From Chromera velia (lineage: Eukaryota > Sar > Chromeraceae): 20,000 nt of DNA. The stretch spans positions 1 to 20,000 of the forward strand of contig JAHBMJ010001950.1 in NCBI GenBank assembly GCA_018398765.1, written 5' to 3'. The notes beneath the pieces were generated by a model. The model saw only the letters and a list, made by a program, of their open reading frames with translations. It made no database searches and had not been told where the DNA came from. This document shows, piece after piece, positions 8,401 through 20,000 of this stretch. Within the stretch, counting starts at the first letter, position 1. Every line of letters starts with the position of its first letter. Both the position numbers and the translations under genes were made by a program.

Positions 8401-11400
8401 GTCAGCGTCAAAAGGAGACTGTTTCGTCTCTCTATCTCTGTCGTCGTGAGGGTGTTTGTGGTGCGTGTGTATGTATATATGAATGTATCTGCTGCAAGAA
8501 GGAATCCAGTACGTCGCCAGATCAATCCTTTTGACTCTCTCTTTCGGCCTCTTCCTTTCTTTCCCGCTTTCACATTCACTTCTCTGATGTTTTGACTTTT
8601 GAGGATGTGCAGGACAGCAGGCTGATGAGCAGGCTCTCCCACGTTGTGGTCTCCCGTCTCCTCAAGTTCTTGTTCGACCAGAGCAAGGAGGACAAGACCA
8701 AGTACGAACAGTTCTACAAACAGTACTCCACTGCTCTCAAAGAGGGAGTCCTCGAGGACACACACACAGGAAGTGGGAAGCATCGAGACAACATTCTGCG
8801 GCTTCTCAGGTGCGTCTTCCCTTAATTGTGCGGTTGCTTCAGAGACTTGCGCTTGCGCTACATGAAGACAGTTCTTAGAGTAAGAGAGGTGCAAGATAAG
8901 TTCTAGGAAACATCTGTAGTGCCTCCCTGATGGCTTAGTATCCTGCTTTTTCTTTCCACAGGTTCGTGCACTTTTCTGCTTTTTCTTTTTTTTCACGTCA
9001 ATGAGCCCTTGCACCGACACACAAAAATTGCCTCCATCACCAGGGGAAACACGTCGATACCCGCCCGCGCCAGAACACACACACTCAGGTGGTGGAGAAA
9101 GAGGGAGAGAGGGAAAGACAGAAAGACAGAAAGAAAGACATTGTCCCATGTAGCTCGCCTCTCTCTCCTGCTGTGCAGGTTTGAGTCCTCGGAGTCTCCC
9201 GCAAAGGAGCTGACGAGCCTGGACGAGTACATCACCCAGATGAAGGAGAACCAGCAGAACATCTACTGCCTCTGTGCTGCGGACAGACACGTGAGTCATT
9301 TAGAGGAGAAGAAGGATAGAAGTTGGGTCCAAAGTTGGGAAAGACAGCACGAGACGAGACAAAGTGGACGGACTCAGCCAAGAGACGCTATCTTTTTGCA
9401 TCTCTTTTTTTTCTGCCTCTCTTCCTCGGCGTGCGATCTCGAACGCGGACCAGTAGGCGCACGCACGTGTTTTTTTTTGCATTGGCTTTCTTGCCCTGTC
9501 TGTCCGCCTTACAGATTGTTCTGATTTATTTCATCTCGTTTTTCCTGTCCCCCCCCTGTCTTCAGAATGCCCTTGCATCGCCGTACATGGAGTTCTTCAA
9601 GAGAAGGAAGAGACCCGTCTTGCTGATGTACGAGGATATCGATGAGTTCCTTCTGATGAACGTCCAGGTCTGTCTGTCTGTCTCTCGCCTCGTCACTCTG
9701 TTTCTCTTTTTCTTCTTCTTGGTTTTCTGTTCTTCTTCTTGTGGGATCTAGCTATCCGCCTGTTTCTGTCTTTTCTTTCTCTCTCTTTTTGTTTGTCTGA
9801 GAGGTCCTAGACACGAGATGTCTCTCTCGGCGGCCAGGAACGTTAGGTGAATGTGATGAAGCGGAAAAGGAATTTCTTTCGTCCCCTTTTTGTTGGGAAA
9901 GGCGGGTGTGTAAAAGCGTGAAGTGGACCTTCTGGCATGTGCCTGTGTATCCGTTCTGCCCACCTCTGTTGAGACCGGTCGGGTTTCTGTGTTCCGAAGA
10001 TGAAATCATGCTTCACTCCGTCGTTTGGCTTTCTGCTTTGTTTTGTTTTGTTTTGTTTCCAGTCGTACAAGGACAAGAAGCTAGTTGCGATTGACAGCTC
10101 CGAGGAGGACTTCGAGGAGCTTCTGGAAGACTCGGAGGGGGCAGAGGGAGAGGAGGGAAAGGAGAAGGGAGAGGCCGGAGGAGAATCCGAAAAGGGAAAA
10201 CAAGAAATCTCCCTCGCACCCCTCTCGGCTCAGGAACAGGGAGAACTGGAGGCCTTTGCAAAGGTCAGCATGAGAGAGTGTGTCTTATTGGAGGAGAAGA
10301 GGACGGGAGGCTTTTTGTTTCTTTTACATCTCTCACTCCTTTCTCCCCCCGCCCCCCCTTCTTTGGGACTCTCTCGTTCTCCTTATGTGACTTAGTGAGT
10401 GGTGCGTGAACGACTGAGGGAGGGATCGAATGGCTGTCCTTGTTTTCCTGCGTTGTCTCATTTTTTTCTTTTCTTTTTGCGATTCCCACCTCTTTCTCTC
10501 TTGTCTTCTCCAAGGGCCCGCTTCCTTGTAAGCCCAAACATCCGATCAGATGTTCCTTCAGTTCTTTCATCCGGTTGCGTTGCTCTCCGACAAACGACCT
10601 AAAGAGAGAGCTAATTTGAAGGAAGGAACAGGAGCTGCATGCATCCATGCATGCATGAACGCGCCCCTCCCTGCATGCAGAGAGTCCTCGCTGACCAAGT
10701 GAGCGGCGTGAAGTTCTCCACGAGGCTCCACGACAGCCCGGCTGTGGTGACCGGGTTCATCTCTTCGGGTGTGAGGAAGATGATGAAGGCAGCCATGAAG
10801 AGTGCCGACGGAGTGGACGGTCAGTGGGAATGGGGGGGGCGGGAACGGAGACTCGACGCTGTTTCGGTGGTGAAAGCGAAGTCAAAAGAAAAGGGAGAAA
10901 GAAAGGAAATACGTTCGAAGTCGAGAGAGACCCATTTCACCATGAGAAAGGTGTAGTTGATGTTCAGTCTCGGTGTCGATTCTGTCACACAATTAAGCGT
11001 GGGAGCGAATCGAAAGTCGCGTAGATAGAAAATGTATTTCCGGATTATCTCCTCTTGGAGAATTCTTGTCTCTGGGGGTCCCTTATTTTCACTTTCTCTT
11101 CTTCTCCCTCCTTCCCTCTCCTTCCCCATCTGCCTCTGCCCCACCCCCCACCCCCCCCTTTCCTTTCTGCCCCCGCTTTCGCCCTTCTTTATTTGCTTTT
11201 GGTGCCTTGCTTTTTTGGTTCTGTGCTCTCCGAGTGTGCATGCAGCTTTCTCCCGTGTGCCCGTCAAGCTGGAGCTGAACCCTGGGCACAAGATCATCAA
11301 GGCGATCCACCACGCGCAGTCCTCCAAGAGCGACAAGGGAGGGGTTGCCACAGTGATGATGCAACAGATTTTGGACAATGCCTGCATTGCTGCGGGGATG

Positions 11401-11783
11401 GTGGACGATCCCCGGACTCTGCTGGAGAGACTCCAGAGGCATCTGCAGGTCAGTCAGCTTAGAAACAGAATTCAATATGATCCTGCCCTTCTGTTTTCCC
11501 TGTTGAGGGTCGAATAAATTTCTCCTTTGGGGCGCCTTGTGATCCTCCAGCATCGCGAACAAATGAAAAAAGGAGAGGTGCAACAGCCAAGTAGGGACAC
11601 AGAACACTGCCGGAATCTTGCATTGCACGTGTTGGAGGGATCGTGAGATCACATTTCGTTTCTTTAAAAGCTCGTGTCTGTTCACCTTGATTTCTGTGTG
11701 GGCTGTTTATGTCCCGGTGGACTGCGGGTCTTTTTGTATGTGTATTTGTCTCTCTTACCCTCACCCGCTCCCTCCCTCCCTCC

Positions 11784-11840
<57 letters not shown>

Positions 11841-12110
11841 TGTGCGTGTGTGTGTGTGTGTGTGCGCGCGCGCGCGCGCGTGTACGTGTGCCTGTACGTG
11901 TGCGTGTACGGCTCGTGTCTTTGACAGGTGACTGCCGACTTTGTGGAGGGCAACGTGAAGGACGACTACGAGTCTGAGGAGAAGAAGAAGAAGAGGGAGA
12001 GCACTGGAGGGGACACGGGGGAATCTATTGAGTTTGGAAAGGAAAAGGAAGATGAGGTTCTGGAAGGTGAGGAAGTGAGCTCACCTCTGAAGAACTCAAT
12101 GAGAGCTTGA
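5472..12110 (+). CDS. TRAP1: Mitochondrial Hsp90-family chaperone TRAP1, 15 exons
   Basis: Exons: 5472-5494, 5576-5780, 5900-5975, 6174-6256, 6611-6867, 7222-7458, 7753-7828, 8098-8295, 8613-8809, 9179-9290, 9566-9667, 10063-10263, 10681-10819, 11246-11448, 11928-12110. All introns are GT-AG, phases agree, and the join is 2292 nt (763 residues plus TGA). The first ~50 residues are Arg/Ser-rich and lack acidic residues until about 45, a mitochondrial presequence. The GHKL ATPase domain follows (about 53-270): Glu81, Asn85 and Asp88 in [15 protein letters not shown] at 130-135, GVGFYS at 175-180. The middle domain has the ATP-contacting Arg381 in PLNVSRE (exon 8). The C-terminal dimerisation domain is exons 13-14. 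There is no MEEVD or KDEL tail, which excludes cytosolic and ER Hsp90. TRAP1 is an ATP-driven dimeric chaperone of the mitochondrial matrix. Oddities are an acidic low-complexity insert at about 535-570 (exon 12) and a charged ~55-residue C-terminal extension (exon 15). A plastid location is less likely but possible. Confidence 0.93.
6915..6937. repeat. (GT)n microsatellite in TRAP1 intron 5
   Basis: About eleven GT units, preceded by a CT-rich run, in the intron between exons 5 and 6 of TRAP1. Confidence 0.95.
11778..11910. repeat. Compound (CT)n-(GT)n-(GC)n microsatellite in TRAP1 intron 14
   Basis: A CCCT/CT run to 11807 is followed by GT repeats to 11863 with one TTT break, then GC repeats to 11880, then GTAC-type alternation. 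It is about 100 bp of alternating purine-pyrimidine, the composition most prone to Z-DNA. It ends about 20 bp before the last TRAP1 acceptor (CAG at 11925-11927). Confidence 0.95.
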
Positions 12111-12619
12111 ATGACCCGCAGCAGTTCGGTGGAGGAAAGGATTAAAAAATAGTCAATTTTAGAGAAAGAAAGATAAAAAAAGGACAGGGACAGAAGCAAA
12201 AGGAGGAAAAGAAAGAAAGAACGGAAAGAAGGAACGAACGAATGAACGAGCGAAGGAAGAAAGAAAGACCGCAGAGAGCAAAGAGAGAAAACGATTGTGA
12301 AAAAAGAAGAACATCAATCAAAGAACAGAATCCGGGTATCCTGAAGAGAGTGACTGAGTCGGATTGAGCTCAAAAAGTGTTCAAATGAGGAAATGCTCTG
12401 AGAAAAAATCTGTGCCCACTGCCCCGGGGCCCGCGGCTCCCGCTTTCTTTGATTAGTTCATGCACGCATACGATGTGATAGATTTTGAAAACCTATATAG
12501 GTCTGCGCTTTAATTGATGTCGATTCGTTCTGATTTTGTGCACGTGTGGTCGCCCTCAACGGACAAAATCGGAGCAGATATGTAGGCAATATTATATGAC
12601 GTCATATTAGCCCACTAAG
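12111..12619. other. TRAP1 3' flank
   Basis: It begins purine-rich (12130-12310), presumably 3' untranslated sequence, and becomes AT-rich after 12440. A GCCCCGGGGC palindrome lies at 12421-12430. A 14-bp perfect palindrome (12594-12607) contains TGACGTCA, the consensus bZIP/CRE site. No canonical AATAAA signal was found near the stop codon. No gene is seen. Confidence 0.5.
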
Positions 12620-12624
12620 GTGTA
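12620..12624. repeat. Target-site duplication GTGTA (left copy)
   Basis: GTGTA immediately precedes the left LTR and recurs exactly after the right LTR. A 5-bp duplication is typical of Ty3/gypsy integrases. Confidence 0.97.
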
Positions 12625-12901
12625 TGTTCCGTCTGGCCTACGGAAGCTATAGGGCTCAGATACGTGCTTTTACGATCTTACACATATAGAGGTCTGTTAG
12701 AGAGGGCATCTTTCCTTCAGGCTTGCCTTCTCTCTATAACAGGCAGCATGTATGCGCGTCCATTCTCTGTATCTGAGAATTGCTGTCAATAATAGGTACG
12801 CGTCTGTATTGAATCAATCACTCTGTATTGGACCCTTTTACTATTAAGTCGATCTTGCTTATCGAAGGGCTTAGTGTTTCTCTTATTCATGATCCATAAC
12901 A
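12625..12901 (-). repeat. 3' LTR of the Ty3/gypsy element
   Basis: 277 bp with TGTT...AACA ends, identical to the LTR at 18794-19070 except for four C/T differences, including position 14 and the CGAAG/TGAAG site near the end. It carries an internal ATTCTC/GAGAAT hairpin. Confidence 0.98.
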
Positions 12902-13116
12902 ATCACTCCCCCCCTTAAGCTTGTACGTCCCGCACAATTCACACCTTTCACCGATCCCAGCCACCTACACCGGCAATCGAAGAACCACCATTGGCGCGGC
13001 CGCACCACATGATACGAAGGGCGGGAAAAATATAAGAAGAGTGGGGAAAAGGAATGATGGATCGAATCAATTGAAACAGCGCAGTCATCACTTCATGCCA
13101 TGGAGCAATCAACAGT
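12902..13116 (-). other. Element 3' untranslated region
   Basis: Non-coding sequence between the pol stop codon and the 3' LTR, ending in the polypurine tract. No env-like frame is present. Confidence 0.7.
12906..12916 (-). promoter_or_regulatory. Polypurine tract (plus-strand primer)
   Basis: On the minus strand this reads AAGGGGGGGAG, followed by TGAT and then the 3' LTR. Position and composition match the RNase H-resistant primer for plus-strand cDNA synthesis. Confidence 0.85.
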
Positions 13117-17501
<4,385 letters not shown>

Positions 17502-17526
<25 letters not shown>

Positions 17527-18665
17527 TTTCCCGAGTACCGCAGTTGTGGACAGTTCGCGACGAAGTGTGATGGCGACCTGCAATGGTGGCATGTTGGCAC
17601 TCGTTGCCCGAACGGTGGGGCATGCCCATTCTGTCCATACCCGAAGTGACTGTTGTTGAAACCGTTGTGACCTCCTCTGCCTCTGTACATGCCTCCTGGT
17701 ATTCCTCCTCGTCCCCTGTATCCACCTCAGAGTCTCCATCCTGAGCCTGCATTTCGGCCAGGCATGAAGCCGTATGCGACTTGAGGAGACGGCCGATTGC
17801 CGTAGACGGCATAGCCGCCCCGACCCCCTCGTAGCATCGAATTGCCCCTGCCGCAGCCGCAAGTATGCAAAGCCGCTATACTGGCCTCAACGCGCTCAAG
17901 CCTGTCTGTTAACTTCTCCCATCGTTCAAGGTCAGACGCTGACTGCATATTCTGGACGGCAGCGAGTTTGGCTCTGGCTTTCTTCTACAGCTTGGCATGG
18001 AGATGCTCGGTTCTCTTTACCAAGTCATTCCATTTGGAGAAGGCGGGTTCAATTTCCAGAGCTTCCCGCATTTCGGGATAGAGGGCGTTGATGAATGGTG
18101 TAATACGATGGTTCCGAATGACGTTTAGGTTAGCGGCCATGAAGGTATCGATGAATCGGTCAACAAACGGTTGGAACGCGTCTGCGACACTCAGTTTCAC
18201 GTCTGCCATCGTATACACCGCATGCTTTTCTTCCATGCCTCCCCCACCATAGGCATCGAGGAACCATGCGTCTAATTCATCGACGGTGGAGCATGTTCCT
18301 CTCTTCTCGTCCCACTGCTGCACCAGGTCGGTGTCAACAAAGTGCATACCAAGCAACAGTTTGTATTCATCGACGTTGAGGTTGCCGGCTTTCACTTTGT
18401 CATGGAATTGGCTGAACCAAGTCCTCCTATTCTTCTTCTTGGGGTCAAATACCTCTACGACTCTCTTCACCTCTGCCAGTGCCTTCAGTTTGTCCACATC
18501 AATTGCCATGTTCGGTCCTTGCCCTGCCTGTATCGATTCCTCTGAATCGGTCTGTTGTTCAGATGCTGAGCAGTGCGTGACTGCTGGGCTTTCGATAACA
18601 ATCTCCCCTTCCTCCGTGAAGAGGGTGCCTATGGAGGAAGGAGGAGGAGTATCGATGTTCTCCAA
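17502..18665 (-). pseudogene. gag: Ty3/gypsy gag: capsid-like protein and zinc knuckle (degraded)
   Basis: One frame on the minus strand, ending at TAG 17504-17502. The N-terminal part (to about residue 226) is helical and resembles retrotransposon capsid, with WFSQFHDKVK and an FVDRFIDTFM segment. A Gly/Arg-rich region follows, then a CCHC zinc knuckle CHHCRSPSHFVANC (17591-17550), the nucleic-acid-binding signature of nucleocapsid. Two in-frame stops break it: TAG 17987-17985 and TGA 17729-17727. There is no ATG at the left end of the frame: the first in-frame ATG is at 18509-18507, although conserved-looking sequence begins about 52 codons earlier from a TTG. Either translation starts at 18509 or the original ATG has been lost. 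Gag would package the element's RNA into cytoplasmic particles. Confidence 0.9.
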
Positions 18666-18793
18666 GTAGGGGTGGATGGAAGGAATCGAAGGGGAACTCT
18701 GGTTTCCTCCTTGTAGATAGGAGGTTCCTCTTTTTGTGATTCCAGTCTGTATTGTGTTAACTGGACCGGGAACCCGAAAGCTCTGCTAACCAC
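18510..18793 (-). other. Element leader between 5' LTR and gag
   Basis: The leader starts with the primer binding site. A frame continuous with gag is open from a TAG at 18788-18786 onwards but contains no ATG, so part of this stretch may be coding if initiation is non-canonical or the ATG has decayed. Confidence 0.5.
18781..18792 (-). promoter_or_regulatory. Primer binding site (tRNA, initiator-Met-like)
   Basis: TGGTTAGCAGAG lies one base inside the 5' LTR. It complements a tRNA 3' end CTCTGCTAACCA. Eukaryotic initiator Met tRNAs often end CTCTGCTACCA, one base shorter, so that tRNA is the most likely primer but not certain. Confidence 0.65.
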
Positions 18794-19070
18794 TGTTCCG
18801 TCTGGCTTACGGAAGCTATAGGGCTCAGATACGTGCTTTTACGATCTTACACATACAGAGGTCTGTTAGAGAGGGCATCTTTCCTTTAGGCTTGCCTTCT
18901 CTCTATAACAGGCAGCATGTATGCGCGTCCATTCTCTGTATCTGAGAATTGCTGTCAATAATAGGTACGCGTCTGTATTGAATCAATCACTCTGTATTGG
19001 ACCCTTTTACTATTAAGTCGATCTTGCTTATTGAAGGGCTTAGTGTTTCTCTTATTCATGATCCATAACA
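18794..19070 (-). repeat. 5' LTR of the Ty3/gypsy element
   Basis: 277 bp, partner of 12625-12901, at the start of the minus-strand transcript. It presumably holds the element's promoter. Exact boundaries are fixed by the GTGTA duplication that follows. Confidence 0.98.
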
Positions 19071-19075
19071 GTGTA
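19071..19075. repeat. Target-site duplication GTGTA (right copy)
   Basis: Exact copy of 12620-12624. Removing the element and one copy gives the empty site ...CTAAGGTGTATGTTC.... Confidence 0.97.
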
Positions 19076-19605
19076 TGTTCAAAAACTTTCTTAAACTCTT
19101 TATGCAATGCACTTGATTGATGCATAGATTCATACTACATAAAAAATATTCATAAACTATTAATATATAATACTAGTCATATAACTTGAACAAATCAATT
19201 AAAATAATTAAGCTTATTCGATATTTTGATCTGGAAGCACATTTCAAAATAGTAGTAAATAGACTGATAACATTGAAATAGATGTTGTATAAAATTTTAA
19301 CATAATATGTTTCATTAAATGCTAAATTAAATGTGTAACAATTAATACTAAGTTATATAGTATTCTTATCATGTTGTCTCACATAGTCTCAGATATATAA
19401 AAAAACTATAAAAAACCGTTCAACCGCATCTTCTAGCATGTTAAACGATTTTAACTCTCATGCAACAACTGGTATATTAACTGTGGCCCAAACGTAATGC
19501 CAGATAATATCAATTGTAACTCGTCTGTCAGTAAATAGATTTTCAGCGCTGTCTGGGTCATCCACCGAAAAGTGAAAAGTGATGCTGAGAGAAAAGGACT
19601 GGAGC
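19076..19605. other. AT-rich intergenic stretch
   Basis: 19076-19440 is strikingly AT-rich compared with everything else in the window and has no open frame or repeat array. It probably belongs to the pre-insertion locus, because the left flank of the element is also AT-rich. 19441-19605 would be the 3' flank of the putative exon to the right. Confidence 0.5.
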
Positions 19606-19771
19606 CTAAGCCTTCTGGAATACAATTAGAGAATCTGTGTACGTCATGATTGCATTCTCTGTGATGAAGACGCATCCTAATCCTTCGTACACTCGATCAA
19701 AATCACGTTTCATTTCCTCGAGTTGCGCTGGACTCAAGATTTCTGGGAGTCGCTTCATGGCGATTTCGGCC
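19606..19771 (-). CDS. Possible terminal exon of an unrecognised gene (partial)
   Basis: After a pyrimidine-rich acceptor (TTTCCCTCTTTCAG, CAG ending at 19772) the minus strand reads one base plus 54 codons to TAG at 19608-19606. The peptide starts AEIAMKRLPEILSPAQLEEM and has an amphipathic acidic-basic helix, then GLGCVFITENAIMTYTDSL. Composition looks protein-like and the acceptor is good, but I recognise no family. The upstream exon would lie beyond 19800 or outside the window, and I could not identify one in 19773-20000. It may be chance. Confidence 0.4.
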
Positions 19772-20000
19772 CTGAAAGAGGGAAAGCACAACACAATCAG
19801 TGCAGGGTCATCACTGGAAGATCCATTAGCCCCTCTGCCTAGCGGGGTCTCCTCTGTTCAGTCTCCCTCCCTGCTGCAAGGTGCTCCCTAGGAGGGCACT
19901 CTAGAGTTGTGCGTCCTCCAGGCAGTCTGGTCTCCCACACGGATACCCAAAGGCACGAGGGAAGCTGGCGGCTTTGCCCCAGTTGGAGGGAGGACTGTAT
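19772..20000. other. Right edge, no feature identified
   Basis: GC-rich sequence with CCTCC/GGAGG-type short repeats; presumably intronic if the exon at 19606-19771 is real. No coding exon with matching splice sites was found. Confidence 0.35.

Noticed and set aside
5472-12110. Cytosolic or ER Hsp90 instead of TRAP1
   Set aside because: No MEEVD or KDEL-type terminus, no charged linker between N and middle domains, and an Arg/Ser-rich presequence is present.
18760-18793. A tRNA gene or fragment next to the 5' LTR
   Set aside because: The tract resembles a tRNA 3' end only because the primer binding site is complementary to one; no T-loop TTCRA or cloverleaf was found.

Overview
The window is nuclear DNA from a eukaryote rich in spliceosomal introns. 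Its introns are GT-AG and loaded with CA/GT, CT and GAAA simple repeats. A membrane histidine kinase, a mitochondrial Hsp90 of the TRAP1 type, a very short Vps51 and a Ty3/gypsy retrotransposon together point to a unicellular alga or protist rather than an animal. A chromerid-like alveolate (Chromera type) is my best guess, but nothing in the sequence proves it. The first 20 bases are pure C, which looks like a contig edge or assembly pad.

Layout. 1-891 (minus): the 5' part, two exons, of a multi-pass membrane sensor histidine kinase, running off the left edge inside its HisKA domain. 892-3542: intergenic, holding an imperfect inverted repeat (1453-1548), a possible short retroposon with (ATCA)n tails (about 1786-2234), a degenerate 33-bp tandem repeat (2300-2478) and a 0.6-kb purine tract (2687-3298). 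3543-4855 (minus): a two-exon gene for a 160-residue Vps51-like subunit of the GARP tethering complex. 4856-5471: a divergent promoter region. 5472-12110 (plus): a complete 15-exon TRAP1 gene, whose joined frame stays open for 763 codons. 12111-12619: its 3' flank.

12625-19070 is a full-length Ty3/gypsy LTR retrotransposon on the minus strand. It has 277-bp LTRs, a perfect 5-bp GTGTA target duplication, a primer binding site and a polypurine tract. It carries gag with a zinc knuckle, then protease, reverse transcriptase, RNase H, integrase and a chromodomain-like tail. Gag and pol are in different frames, joined by a textbook -1 frameshift signal: a GGGAAAC heptamer followed by an H-type pseudoknot. 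The copy is dead. It has ten in-frame stops, Asn in place of the second Asp of the RT active site, and Asn in place of the first integrase Asp. Its LTRs nevertheless differ at only four sites, all C/T.

19076-19605 is AT-rich, and 19606-19771 (minus) may be the last exon of an unrecognised gene that begins beyond the right edge.

The host genes do not form a pathway. TRAP1 and the Vps51-like gene share a 0.6-kb divergent promoter. The most informative parts are the retrotransposon's intact recoding signal inside a heavily mutated copy, and the host genes, which only become visible after splicing.
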